64,000 bases of DNA from Microbulbifer yueqingensis (lineage in GTDB: Bacteria > Pseudomonadota > Gammaproteobacteria > Pseudomonadales > Cellvibrionaceae): NCBI RefSeq assembly GCF_900100355.1, contig NZ_FNFH01000001.1:817493-881492 (forward strand), in the 5' to 3' direction. The position numbers and the translations under genes were made by a program. Positions 27,192-36,588 of the stretch are shown here, piece by piece (positions within the stretch are counted from its first letter, which is position 1; each line of letters begins with the position of its first letter). Under the pieces are notes generated by a model, which searched no databases, had not been told where the DNA came from, and was given only the letters and a program-made list of their open reading frames with translations.

Positions 27192-28646
27192 ATGCAACAT
27201 ACCAAGAAAATCCTGCTCGGCGCCTTGCTGGCAGTGCTGGCCGGCTGCGCCTTCAACCCGGCCACCAACCGGCCGGACCTGGTTCTGATGTCGGAAGAAA
27301 AGGAAGTCCGGATCGGGCGAGAAATGCACGAAAAGCTGGTGGCAAGCACGCCGATTTACCGGGATCCCGTGCTCAATGCCTACGTTGACTATGTCGGGCA
27401 GAAGATCGTCAGGACGAGTGACCGGCCCGGCCTGACCTACCACTTCACCATCATCGACAGCCAGGACATCAATGCCTTTGCGCTACCGGGTGGTTACGTC
27501 TATATCAACCGCGGCCTGCTCACCTATCTGCACTCGGAGGCCGAGATGGCAGCGGTGCTCGCGCACGAAGTGGGGCACATCACTGCACGGCACGCTGTTC
27601 GCCAGAAGACCGCCGCGACCGGCGCCGGTGTGGCGTCGGTACTTTCGGTACTGGTCACTGGTAGTGGCGTAGTCGGCGACGTCACCAATCTCTGGACTAC
27701 CGCCGCCGTTAAGGGGTACGGCCGCGACATGGAGCTGGAGGCTGACCGTTTTGGTGCCCAGTACATGTTCAATGCCGGATACGACCCACAGGCGATGATC
27801 AATGTGATTGCGCTGCTGAAAGATCAGGAGACCTTCGCCCGCCGCAAGGCCAGGATAGAGGGCAAGAAACAGCAGACCTACCATGGCGTTTTCTCCACCC
27901 ACCCCCGCAATGATATCCGCCTGCAGGAGGTGGTTGCAGCTGCAGGCGAGCTACCGGAGGAAAAGAAAGAAGTAAAGATCGAGAAATACCGGGAAAAAAC
28001 CGAGGGGCTCGTCTACGGGAAAAACGCCCAGGAATCGGAACGCAATCGCTACAACCACAAGCGACTGGGATTCTCGCTACTTTTCCCCGATGGCTGGGAA
28101 GTTGAAAACCAGCGCTCCGCCATTGTCGGCATCGCCCCGGATGGCCAGGCCAGTATCACCATCAAGGTGGAGCGTCGCAATGGTAACCAGCCTGCGGATA
28201 TGGCGCTGCGTGAAGTCTACGACGTACGTACCCTCGAGCAGGATGAGGAGCTCAACCAGTACCGCCTGACCGGGCATACCGGCAGGCTCCCGGCAGCGGG
28301 CGGCGGCAATCCCGATCGGGTAGCCGTGGTGTTCTATGGCAGCCGGCAGTATATCCTCGAGGGCAGGATCAATGACGAATCACTGCGTGGTGCGGAGTCC
28401 CTGAACAAGTACGACAACCTGTTCCTGACCAGTATTCGGAGCTTCCGCCCGCTGCGCAAATCCGACGTTATCCAGCCAGATATCAAGCGCGTGCGTTACG
28501 TACAGGCCAACGAAAAGACCACCTTCGCTTCCCTCGCGCGCCATATGGATATCGGCGAGTATGCCGAGGAGCAGCTGCGGCTCCTGAACGGCTACTATCC
28601 CCGCGGCGAACCCAAGCCGGGCGAGTGGATTAAGATCGTACAGTAA
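27192..28646 (+). CDS. M48-family zinc metalloprotease lipoprotein
   Basis: Predicted periplasmic membrane-bound protease of 484 residues. Signal with lipobox VLAGC (Cys about 18). The M48 catalytic segment reads AHEVGHITARHAV (HExxH at about residue 124), followed by the third zinc-ligand region MELEADRFGAQYM. The catalytic domain resembles BepA/LoiP-type enzymes. The C-terminal 200 residues hold a lipoprotein-like beta domain and a LysM-like tail (FASLARHMDIGEYAEEQLRLLNGYYPRGEPKPGEWIKI). As last gene of the cluster it may provide envelope quality control. Identity of the protease family is secure; the substrate is not known. Confidence 0.92.
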   Translation: MQHTKKILLGALLAVLAGCAFNPATNRPDLVLMSEEKEVRIGREMHEKLVASTPIYRDPVLNAYVDYVGQKIVRTSDRPGLTYHFTIIDSQDINAFALPGGYVYINRGLLTYLHSEAEMAAVLAHEVGHITARHAVRQKTAATGAGVASVLSVLVTGSGVVGDVTNLWTTAAVKGYGRDMELEADRFGAQYMFNAGYDPQAMINVIALLKDQETFARRKARIEGKKQQTYHGVFSTHPRNDIRLQEVVAAAGELPEEKKEVKIEKYREKTEGLVYGKNAQESERNRYNHKRLGFSLLFPDGWEVENQRSAIVGIAPDGQASITIKVERRNGNQPADMALREVYDVRTLEQDEELNQYRLTGHTGRLPAAGGGNPDRVAVVFYGSRQYILEGRINDESLRGAESLNKYDNLFLTSIRSFRPLRKSDVIQPDIKRVRYVQANEKTTFASLARHMDIGEYAEEQLRLLNGYYPRGEPKPGEWIKIVQ

Positions 28647-28803
28647 AGGTGGTGGCCAGGGCGCGCTCTGCGTGGGTCTTCCGCCCCCCTGCGGCGCCCT
28701 TCCCCCGGCGCCTGCTGCGATAAGCGAAAAGCACTTCCCGGGGCAGGCAAGAGCCGCTACCTTTAGGGACGACAGCCGACAATAAAGATAAGAGGAGCCG
28801 ACC

Positions 28804-30435
28804 ATGAACGGTTTGATGATGCAGTCACAGCTTACCCTGACCGCCGTCATGCGCCATGCGCTGGCGAATTTTCCCCGCAGTGAGATAGTGTCATTCACGG
28901 CCGAAAACCCCCACCACCGGTATACCTATGCCGACGCCTTCGGGCGCAGTGCACAGCTGGCCAATGCACTGGGGAAGCTGGGCGCTCGCCCCGGTGACCG
29001 GGTGGGAACCCTGGCCTGGAATGACTACCGGCACTTCGAACTCTATTACGGCACTTCGTGTAGCAGCCTCGTCTGCCACACCATCAATCCGCGGCTGTTC
29101 CCCGAGCAGATTGCCTACATTGTCAATCATGCGTGCGACCGCTGGCTATTTGTCGATCCGATGTTCATCCCCCTGCTGGAGGCCCTCGCTCCAAAACTGA
29201 ACTCGGTTGAAGGCTTCGTGGTGCTCACTGATCGCAAGCACATGCCCGACAGCAGCCTGCCGAACCTCATCTGCTATGAAGAGCTACTGGCTTCCCAGCC
29301 GGGTCAGTACGACTGGCCGCAACTCGACGAGGACGCCGCAGCAGCGCTGTGCTACACATCGGGCACCACCGGCAATCCCAAGGGCGTGCTCTACTCACAC
29401 CGGGCGATGCTACTACATACCTATGGCGTGCTTATGCCCGACGTCTTTGCCCTCAAGGGCGATGAAGCCGTGCTGCCTGTGGTTCCCATGTTCCACGTCA
29501 ATGCCTGGTCGATTCCCTACGCCGTGCCTGCGGTCGGGGCCAAGCTGGTGTTCCCGGGCCCCAGGATGGCCTGCGGGGAGACCCTCAGCCGCCTGATCCG
29601 TGAGGAGGGGGTAACTATCGCTGCCGGAGTCCCCACCGTCTGGCTGGCCCTGCTCAAGCACCTGCGCGACACCGACACTACACTGCCCAGCCTCAACCGT
29701 GTGGTGGTGGGCGGTTCCGCCTGCCCCTGGAGCATCATGGAGGAGTTTGAGGAACATCACGGCGTCTATACCCACCACGCCTGGGGCATGACCGAGATGA
29801 GTCCGCTCGGGACGTACAACCCCCGGGTTCCCGAGGGGTTGTCCCCGGAAGAGTCGCGAGCCCGGCGACTCAAGCAGGGGCGGGCCGGATTCGGCGTCGA
29901 AATGCGTATCGTCGACGAGCAGGGAAATGCCCTCCCCCACGACGGCGCTGCCTTCGGTGCTTTGCAGGTCCGCGGCCCCTGGGTGTGCGAGCGCTATTAC
30001 CGCGCCGCGGAATCGGCACTGACAGACGATGGCTGGTTCGACACCGGGGACGTGGCCACTATCGACCCGGAAGGTTTCCTGGGTATCACCGACCGTACAA
30101 AGGATGTGATCAAGTCCGGCGGCGAATGGATATCCTCAATTGAACTGGAAAACTGTGCCATGGCGCTCGACGAGGTGGCCGAGGCTGCGGTGATTGGCAT
30201 CAGCCACGATAAGTGGGCCGAAAGGCCGTTGCTGGTGGTGGTGCCGGCCCCAGGCTGTACACCGGACCCCCGGCAACTGCTGGCGTCATTCGACGGCAAG
30301 GTCGCCAGCTGGTGGATCCCCGATGATTGCGTGATTGTCGACGAGCTTCCCCACACAGCCACGGGCAAGGTAAGCAAGAAGGACCTGCGGGAGCAATTTG
30401 CGGAGTACCGCTGGCCCGAGCAGGAAACAGCCTGA
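28804..30435 (+). CDS. Fatty-acyl-CoA ligase (AMP-binding, AlkK-like)
   Basis: Cytoplasmic adenylate-forming enzyme that activates a fatty acid to its CoA thioester; 543 residues. Core motifs are clear: CYTSGTTGNPKGVLYSHR (P-loop-like A3, about 184-201), the HVNAWSIPYAVP region, HAWGMTEMSPLGTYNP (A5), GWFDTGDVATIDPEGFLGITDR (A7/A8), then SGGEWISSIELEN, and a C-terminal Lys in TATGKVSKKDLR. Overall layout matches the medium/long-chain AlkK type. AAGAGGAGCCGACC precedes the start. A strong hairpin follows the stop, so it is probably monocistronic. Confidence 0.9.
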   Translation: MNGLMMQSQLTLTAVMRHALANFPRSEIVSFTAENPHHRYTYADAFGRSAQLANALGKLGARPGDRVGTLAWNDYRHFELYYGTSCSSLVCHTINPRLFPEQIAYIVNHACDRWLFVDPMFIPLLEALAPKLNSVEGFVVLTDRKHMPDSSLPNLICYEELLASQPGQYDWPQLDEDAAAALCYTSGTTGNPKGVLYSHRAMLLHTYGVLMPDVFALKGDEAVLPVVPMFHVNAWSIPYAVPAVGAKLVFPGPRMACGETLSRLIREEGVTIAAGVPTVWLALLKHLRDTDTTLPSLNRVVVGGSACPWSIMEEFEEHHGVYTHHAWGMTEMSPLGTYNPRVPEGLSPEESRARRLKQGRAGFGVEMRIVDEQGNALPHDGAAFGALQVRGPWVCERYYRAAESALTDDGWFDTGDVATIDPEGFLGITDRTKDVIKSGGEWISSIELENCAMALDEVAEAAVIGISHDKWAERPLLVVVPAPGCTPDPRQLLASFDGKVASWWIPDDCVIVDELPHTATGKVSKKDLREQFAEYRWPEQETA

Positions 30436-30440
30436 CCCTG

Positions 30441-30464
30441 CTGCACCGGGCTCGCCCGGTGCAG
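30441..30464 (+). terminator. Terminator hairpin after the acyl-CoA ligase gene
   Basis: A perfect 11-bp inverted repeat (CTGCACCGGGC / GCCCGGTGCAG, loop TC) begins 5 bases after the stop codon and is followed by a pyrimidine-rich CCCCTTCCCTCTTGT tract. Confidence 0.7.
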
Positions 30465-30534
30465 CCCCTTCCCTCTTGTGTCACCATTTTGTGACAATGC
30501 CTGTGGCACACTGGTATTGCGCCAACAGTCACCA

Positions 30535-31650
30535 ATGAGTCTGCCCATAATCATGCATATCACCAACTGCAGGCGACTGTTCGTTGCCATGATCCTGCTT
30601 GCCATGGCAGTGCCAGGCCTTGGGGCGGAGAGCACTGCACCGCTGGTGATTGCCCATCGCGGCGCCTCCGGTTACCTGCCCGAACACACCCTGGAAGCCA
30701 AGTCCCTCGCCTACGGCATGCGCCCGGACTTTATAGAGCAGGACCTGGTGCTGAGCCGGGACGGGCACCTGATCGTCATGCATGATATCTACCTCGACCA
30801 GGTCACCGACGTGGCAAAAGTGTTCCCGGATCGCGCACGCGGCGACGGCCACTTCTATACCATCGACTTTACCCTCGCCGAGCTGAAGCAGCTGCAGGTC
30901 ACGCAGGTATTCGAGGGCCCAATCGGCACTGCCACCCCCAAATACCCCGGGCGCTTCCCGCTGTGGAAATCCAGCTTCGAGCTATCCACCTTCGAAGAGG
31001 AAATAGAGCTGATCCAGGGGCTGAACCAGAGCCTGGGTTACGACATTGGTATCTACCCGGAAATAAAAAAGCCGTGGTTCCATCATCGCGAGGGACAGGA
31101 CATTGCGCAAAAGACCCTCGCAGCGCTCAAGCGCTATGGCTATAGCGACCGCTCCAGTGGCGTCTTCCTGCAGAGCTTCGACGCAGAGGAACTCCAGCGG
31201 ATCGACAGGAAACTGATGCCGGCCATGGATATGGACCTGCCATTGGTACAACTGGTGGCCAGCACCAGCTGGGGCGAGAAACGTGTGCAACAGGCGGGGC
31301 ACTGGGTCAACTACGACTACGACTGGATGCTGACCCCCGGGGGGCTGGAAAAAATAGCCTCCTATGCCGAGGGCATAGGCCCCTGGGCCATGATGCTGGT
31401 GAAGACCGGAACAAACGGTATCGCCGACAACGGACTCACAAAAAGCGCCCAGTCCCAGGGCCTGGAAGTGCACCCCTATACGTTCCGCGCTGACAGCGCG
31501 CAGATTCCCGAGGCGCCAGGGGACTTCAATGGGCTGCTGTGTTTCTTTGTGGGTCAGCTGCGGGTCGACGGGCTGTTTACCGACCACCCCGACAAGGTAA
31601 TCGACTTCCTGGAAAAGGAAGCGGACCGCTGCGAAGGGGCTCCACCATAA
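30535..31650 (+). CDS. glpQ: Periplasmic glycerophosphodiester phosphodiesterase
   Basis: Hydrolyses glycerophosphodiesters to glycerol-3-phosphate and an alcohol. The signal peptide (RRLFVAMILLAMAVPGLGA) precedes the GDPD core: VIAHRGASGYLPEHTLEA with the catalytic HR and the Glu metal ligand, then DFIEQDLVLSRDGHLIVMHD with the paired E-x-D and His. GIYPEIKKPWFHHREG supplies another Glu ligand, and VDGLFTDHPDKV is the family's C-terminal signature. The length matches E. coli GlpQ. The start at 30535 (or the in-frame ATG at 30553) places the signal peptide correctly; neither has a strong ribosome-binding site. Confidence 0.92.
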   Translation: MSLPIIMHITNCRRLFVAMILLAMAVPGLGAESTAPLVIAHRGASGYLPEHTLEAKSLAYGMRPDFIEQDLVLSRDGHLIVMHDIYLDQVTDVAKVFPDRARGDGHFYTIDFTLAELKQLQVTQVFEGPIGTATPKYPGRFPLWKSSFELSTFEEEIELIQGLNQSLGYDIGIYPEIKKPWFHHREGQDIAQKTLAALKRYGYSDRSSGVFLQSFDAEELQRIDRKLMPAMDMDLPLVQLVASTSWGEKRVQQAGHWVNYDYDWMLTPGGLEKIASYAEGIGPWAMMLVKTGTNGIADNGLTKSAQSQGLEVHPYTFRADSAQIPEAPGDFNGLLCFFVGQLRVDGLFTDHPDKVIDFLEKEADRCEGAPP

Positions 31651-31763
31651 GCTATGCCAACCGGACAATACCCGAACCGGCGAGCGGCTAGCCCCACAAC
31701 TGACGCGATTCATCGCGGCCCCCAGGCCGGCGCCACATGGCGACCTGGCCGCGAACCCGGGCC

Positions 31764-32126
31764 TCAGTGTCCCCGGTGCCTGAATTGCTGTACGTCGTAC
31801 TGGCTGTAAAGGTTTGAGCGGAATTCAGGGTCGGCCATGTTCGGCCAGTGATCCTTGTCAAAACCTTCCGCCTGCTTGAGCTTTTCCTTATCAATATTGA
31901 GGATAAAACACTTTTCATCGGTATCCACACGCATGGCTTCCGGCGGAATCGCGTACAACTCCTCACCCAGGCCGAGTATGCCGCCAAACGACAGTACGTA
32001 GTAGGCCACCGAATGATCCTCGGTATCGATCATGATTTCCTTGATCCGGCCCAGGTCTTCTCCCTGGCGGTTTCTGACACTCTCATTTTCCAGAGAGGTC
32101 GCTGACAGGAGTGTGTGGGTTGGCAT
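31764..32126 (-). CDS. PRC-barrel domain protein
   Basis: A 120-residue protein with a PRC-barrel: SATSLENESVRNRQGEDLGRIKEIMIDTEDHSVAYYVLSFGGILGLGEELYAI is a textbook version of the fold, about residues 5-75. The start at 32126 follows GGGGAGCAGAAG and is preferred over the in-frame codon 17 positions upstream. The C-terminal tail (KDHWPNMADPEFRSNLYSQYD) is shared by stress-related PRC-barrel proteins of proteobacteria. It lies convergent with the phosphodiesterase gene and divergent from a DsrE-like gene. The exact role is unknown. Confidence 0.88.
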   Translation of the reverse strand: MPTHTLLSATSLENESVRNRQGEDLGRIKEIMIDTEDHSVAYYVLSFGGILGLGEELYAIPPEAMRVDTDEKCFILNIDKEKLKQAEGFDKDHWPNMADPEFRSNLYSQYDVQQFRHRGH

Positions 32127-32404
32127 CTTCTGCTCCCCTGTAAAAAACCAAAGGTTTCCAATGTTACTTGCGACCAAAAGTTACTTGCGACCAACAGAAA
32201 GCTCGCACATGCTTTCGGCTTGCCAGAGTGTAGCAGTACGAGGGAAACTGCAGATTAAAAGGGTGACGCACCTTTCATTCCGGGCAAATCGAGTTGTATT
32301 GACCGCAGTGCAAACAATCTCATGGATGGCTTGCGCTGCGAGACTGCATAGACTGACCTTATGTTGCCGTTCCAGAAGGCCAGGTTGGACAAAAGGAGAT
32401 TTTG

Positions 32405-32938
32405 ATGACGAAGAAACTGCTTTTACTGACGATACTGGTTCCGCTTTTCTGCGCCGCTGCCGAGCCCCCGACCAGGGGACCGGTCATTGAAGAATACGGT
32501 CCGGTCTTTCCGGTTGAACAGACAGACCCTCTCACCGGCACTGAATCCTTCAAGATATCCTTCGACATGGTCGACATGGGAAAGCCGGATAAGGTCAACG
32601 GCAAGATCGAGAGCCTGGCGCGGTTCCTGAACATGCATGCGCGCGCCGGGGTAAAGCCGGGGAATATCCGGCTGGCGCTGGTATCCCATGGCAATTCCGG
32701 TTTTTCGCTCTTGAACGACGAGCAGTACCGCGCAAAATACGGGCGCGCGAATCCCAATACTCCGCTGATTAACGAGCTGCTCAAGCACCAGGTGAGGATT
32801 ATTATCTGCGGCCAGTCGGCCGCCCACCACGGCATCGCCAATGACCACCTCCACCCCGGGGTAGAGGTGGCTCTATCGGCCATGACCGCCCACGCTCTCC
32901 TTCAGCAGCAGGGCTACACACTGAATCCGCCTTCCTGA
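32405..32938 (+). CDS. Secreted DsrE-family protein
   Basis: A 177-residue protein with an N-terminal signal peptide (KKLLLLTILVPLFCAAA). ATG 32405 follows AAAAGGAGATTTTG. The mature part has the DsrE/F alpha/beta layout: FKISFDMVDMGKPDKVNGKIESLARFLNM..., VRLALVSHGNSG, then VRIIICGQSAAHHG with the single conserved cysteine. Similar exported DsrE proteins occur in marine gammaproteobacteria. Sulfur-transfer chemistry is known for cytoplasmic DsrEFH, but for exported single-domain members the role is not established. Confidence 0.85.
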   Translation: MTKKLLLLTILVPLFCAAAEPPTRGPVIEEYGPVFPVEQTDPLTGTESFKISFDMVDMGKPDKVNGKIESLARFLNMHARAGVKPGNIRLALVSHGNSGFSLLNDEQYRAKYGRANPNTPLINELLKHQVRIIICGQSAAHHGIANDHLHPGVEVALSAMTAHALLQQQGYTLNPPS

Positions 32939-32980
32939 CACTCCTGCTTGCGCATGCCGCGCTGGCAGCAGGCTGCCGGG

Positions 32981-34969
32981 TCAGGGCTGGGCTGCTGTCT
33001 CCCGCTCCCGGCCTGCGGCCCAGCTCGCCAGCGCCATCTGCCGAACCTCTGCGAGCTCTGCGTTATCCGGACTGGAAGTCGGTACCAGGGCTTCAGTGTC
33101 GTCGTGGAAGAGGTAGAGGCGCGAGGCCAGCTGGGTGAACGGCAGTGAAGCCTCGCCGTGGCGCTCACCATGGCCATGGGTCGAGACGGTCACCCCGTGC
33201 CCCCAGTCCTGCCCGCTGTCATTGTTCGGATTGAAGAAATAGACCCGCATGGTGTTTTCCCGGTCCAGGGCCACACGGATCAGCGTGATGGCATGCCAGC
33301 CGACGAAGGTGCCGCTACTGTCGGTCACTGCGAGGCCCGCTGGCTGCGGGTGGATAATCGGTTGGTTGCCGTTATAGAAGGGATGGTAACTACAGTAAAA
33401 GCGCCGCAGAAATTCGCTGTAATCCCGCAATCCGCCGGTGTGGATGTCGACCGCCAGGAAACACTCACGCCCCACCCACCAGCCGTGGAGCTCGGGGTTG
33501 ATCCAGCGGTGCGGGTCGTCGCCGCGGCCCGCACAGAGCTCTCCCATCCGCCGGTACATGACGTCGAGATGGGGAACCAGCAGCACGGAGACCGGATCCG
33601 TATCCAGCGGCACAGGCGCCCCTGCCGTCATGCCGCCAGTGCTGATCGCCTCCCCCTCGAAACGCATCACGATCTCGTCAAAATGCGCGGCGCGCGAGAT
33701 GAGGTGCAAGAGGTAATCGGGATCGTTGTACGCCCATACCGAGATGGCCCGCGCCGACTGGCAGGTGGGGTTATTGCCCTGGCCGATTCCCAGCGGCTGG
33801 CCCAGCACGCCGATGGTCCCCGCCAGCAGGCGGGCAGAGGGCGACACACCCCCGCCGAATACGCGAGTGAGCAGTTCACTGCAGTAAGGCGAGAGGCGCA
33901 GGTCGATCTGGCGCCAGAGACCCGGCGCCACCGGGGCGGCGTACAACTGGCCGCTCTCCAGCAGCAGGGCCAGCCCATAGGCCGCCTGGGCCGTGCCCAC
34001 CTGCACTGCGCCCTCGACCAGGCGGCAGACCAGTTCCGAAAAAGTGCGGAGCGCATCCAGGCCGGTGCTGCTGAGGCCCAGCGCCAGGGCCAGCACACCG
34101 TCACGGGTGCCGGCCAGGTCGCCCCGGTGCTGCACCAGCCGGCGCAGGAATACGGCGTGGTAATCCGACACCAGCCCGCTCGCGTGCATGGCATCGGCAA
34201 AGCCGCGCGCCTCCGCCTCCAGCGCCGCCGGTGACAGCTGTTCGACCCGCTGCAGGTAGGCGTCCACCCCCGGGTCATCGGCGCAGGTGGCCGTGGGCCC
34301 AAACAGCTGGCTCACCAGGCGGTCGGCCTCGGCCGCCGCCGCGCCTGAGCCCCCCTCGCCCCGGCCACGGGCCAGGGCAATCTGGGTGATCATGGACTTG
34401 ACGTTGTCCACCTGCAGGGGGCGCTGGGACATGATCCGGCGCACCTCCTGTACCAGCCGGCCGAGGATATCCTCGAAGGGAGTGTTTTCCAGCAGGTAGC
34501 GGAACACGCCGGCAACCGCTGCGCCGACCCGCCCCAGGCGCACCCGCATGGCCTCGCCGGGCCCCGCCACCAGGTGGTCGAGGTTCAGCGCCATCACCTG
34601 GGACAGGAAATGCCGCGCCTGCTCCGCGGACATACCCGCATGGGTGTAGGCGCCACGGCTCAGGGCCAGCAGGCGGACCTGGCTGAGCAGCTCGATGATG
34701 ACGGTCTGCCGGTCCCCCTGTTCCAGCGTATTACGCACCAGGCCCGGCAGCAGGGTGGCGGGCTGGTCCCAGGGGGTATCCGCAAAGATCCCCGCCCGGT
34801 CATAGCGTGGCGCGAGGTCGTAAAGGATGTCGATGCCGCCGGGCTCGGCGGCCAGGCGGGCAGCCACATCGAGCACTGCCGCGCGAAAGCGCACCTTGTT
34901 AAAGGGCCGCGCCAGCTCCAGCTGCTCCAGTGCGTATTCCAGTTTTGCGATCAATTGCCGGCTTTCCAC
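32981..34969 (-). CDS. Large protein with papain-like (C-H-N) motif, unknown
   Basis: I do not recognise a family for this 662-residue protein. No signal peptide or membrane helix is seen. The first about 390 residues are mainly helical and Leu/Ala/Arg-rich. The last third looks like a papain-fold hydrolase: GQGNNPTCQSARAISVWAY gives a Cys at a helix start (about 403), TFVGWHAITLIRVALD a His on a strand (about 557), and VYFFNPNNDSGQDWG an Asn/Asp (about 578), in the order of a Cys-His-Asn triad. The gene stands alone and reads antisense to spurious frames. A cysteine protease or transglutaminase-like function is inference only. Confidence 0.7.
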   Translation of the reverse strand: MESRQLIAKLEYALEQLELARPFNKVRFRAAVLDVAARLAAEPGGIDILYDLAPRYDRAGIFADTPWDQPATLLPGLVRNTLEQGDRQTVIIELLSQVRLLALSRGAYTHAGMSAEQARHFLSQVMALNLDHLVAGPGEAMRVRLGRVGAAVAGVFRYLLENTPFEDILGRLVQEVRRIMSQRPLQVDNVKSMITQIALARGRGEGGSGAAAAEADRLVSQLFGPTATCADDPGVDAYLQRVEQLSPAALEAEARGFADAMHASGLVSDYHAVFLRRLVQHRGDLAGTRDGVLALALGLSSTGLDALRTFSELVCRLVEGAVQVGTAQAAYGLALLLESGQLYAAPVAPGLWRQIDLRLSPYCSELLTRVFGGGVSPSARLLAGTIGVLGQPLGIGQGNNPTCQSARAISVWAYNDPDYLLHLISRAAHFDEIVMRFEGEAISTGGMTAGAPVPLDTDPVSVLLVPHLDVMYRRMGELCAGRGDDPHRWINPELHGWWVGRECFLAVDIHTGGLRDYSEFLRRFYCSYHPFYNGNQPIIHPQPAGLAVTDSSGTFVGWHAITLIRVALDRENTMRVYFFNPNNDSGQDWGHGVTVSTHGHGERHGEASLPFTQLASRLYLFHDDTEALVPTSSPDNAELAEVRQMALASWAAGRERETAAQP

Positions 34970-35130
34970 TTCCCCAACCTGCCCAGCTCAGAAAACAGCA
35001 GAGTTTAACGCGCCCACCGGCAAACCGCCGTGCACGGTTCCCGCGGTGGCCAATCCGGCCCTGCCACGGCACCCGGGACAAGCCCTGTCCGCACCGGGTG
35101 GCATTCGCGCTTCCCGCCTATAGCGCCGCC

Positions 35131-36357
35131 TTACAAGTAGTAATCGAGGTCTTCCTGGGCCTTCAGCAGGTCGCGCAGCCGATAAGGGTCGTCACCGAAA
35201 AAGTAGACCAGTCCCCAGTGAGTACCGAAGGCACTGCGCTTGGGCACCTTGTTCTGCATGGGCGACTGCAGCTCGTGAAACTCGAAGTACTCATGGTTTT
35301 CTGTTTCATCGGGAATCTGCAACTCGTTGATCACGCGGCGGCGCGGATAGACACCGAAACAGCCGGCATGCCCCTTGGCATCGACCACCTCGCGCGGGAA
35401 GAAAGCCTTGATTTCTTCATCGGTGGTTTTCGGGTCGAACATCATCACCATAGCCTGGTAGGCGTTAAACCCATAGGCCCGCTCGATCAGTTCGAAGGCA
35501 TTGAAGCCCGGTGGCCGGTAGGCCACCTCGCCGAAGTACATCTTGCCGTCGCTGGTGACAAAGTACTCTGGGTGGATGAAACCGAAATCGATCTCGAAGG
35601 TGTCGATCAACTTCTGGATTTCCTCCTCTACCCGCGGGCGCCATTTTTCCAGGTCGGGCGTGGCCGGCACGAACACCGAGTAACCGAGCGTCACGTACTC
35701 GGAGATGTTCATGAAGTGGATCTTGCCATCCTTGATAAAGGCCTCCACCGCAAATTCCCAGCCATCCAGGTGGCTCTCCATCAACACCGGGAATTCGTCC
35801 TCGGGGATATTGTCGACATCGTCGGCGGTGCGAATTACCCGATGCCCGAGGCAGCCGGCCTTGTCGAAGGCTTTCAGGTGAATGGGATCATTGGGATCAC
35901 CGTCGAGCTTGAGCAACGCCTGGTTGACGCGGGTCAGGAAACGGATCACATCGGACTTGTCCTGGGCCTCCTCGAAAATACCCACACGGATACCGCCCAG
36001 CTGGGCGCGGCGCTTCATCAGCGCCTTGTCGCGAAACAGCAGGGACTGGCCCATCAGGCGTGGATTGTCCAGCAATACCGCATTGATGGCGCCGGCCCAC
36101 TCCACCGTCTCCTCATAGAGCGGGATGGCTACATCGACACCCTCTTCTTTCAGGCGCTGCGCAATCTCCATCGAGCGCTCATTCAGGCGTTCAAAGTTCC
36201 AGGATATAAACGGGATGTCGTGTTTGTTCGCATACTCCTCTGCCCAGGGCGGTGCGACGATTACATAGCGGCGATCGAAGCGGTCGATTGCGTCAATGGC
36301 GTTCAGGCTCCAGCCGAGGATGGCCACGTAGCCCTTGTTGCGGTCGTAATTTCCCAT
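35131..36357 (-). CDS. ATP-grasp domain protein
   Basis: A 408-residue protein with an ATP-grasp layout. The N terminus (GYVAILGWSLNAIDAIDRFDRRYVIVAPPW) is a preATP-grasp Rossmann-like domain; the central part has KALMKRRAQLGGIRVGIFE, then FPVLMESHLDGWEFAVEAFIKDGKI, with acidic metal-binding residues in FGFIHPEYF and YFGEVAYRPPGFNAFELI. The start at 36357 follows GGAGATCGAC; an in-frame upstream ATG is less well placed. Substrate is unknown: it could be a carboxylate-amine ligase of the carbamoyl-phosphate-synthase-like or peptide-ligase type. It is divergent from gdhA. Confidence 0.85.
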   Translation of the reverse strand: MGNYDRNKGYVAILGWSLNAIDAIDRFDRRYVIVAPPWAEEYANKHDIPFISWNFERLNERSMEIAQRLKEEGVDVAIPLYEETVEWAGAINAVLLDNPRLMGQSLLFRDKALMKRRAQLGGIRVGIFEEAQDKSDVIRFLTRVNQALLKLDGDPNDPIHLKAFDKAGCLGHRVIRTADDVDNIPEDEFPVLMESHLDGWEFAVEAFIKDGKIHFMNISEYVTLGYSVFVPATPDLEKWRPRVEEEIQKLIDTFEIDFGFIHPEYFVTSDGKMYFGEVAYRPPGFNAFELIERAYGFNAYQAMVMMFDPKTTDEEIKAFFPREVVDAKGHAGCFGVYPRRRVINELQIPDETENHEYFEFHELQSPMQNKVPKRSAFGTHWGLVYFFGDDPYRLRDLLKAQEDLDYYL

Positions 36358-36588
36358 GTCGATCTCCATTCGCGGGTTTTGCAGCAAAACCATGCAGCGG
36401 AAGTTACCATCGAGCCGCAGGCGTCACTTTGAAAATGTGAACCTCTGGCTCCACCCTAACGTACGTTCGGCCAGGATGAAACGGATACTGGCGCGTCAAG
36501 CTACCCGACACCTAAATCACGCGGCATCAGCGGCCATAATTGGCTCGCAAGCGGCACCGGGAACAGATTTCGCCCCAAAGGAGGAGAT

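Noticed and set aside
34930..36432. A 500-codon plus-strand frame antisense to the ATP-grasp gene
   Set aside because: No family character, and the minus-strand frame is a clear ATP-grasp protein.
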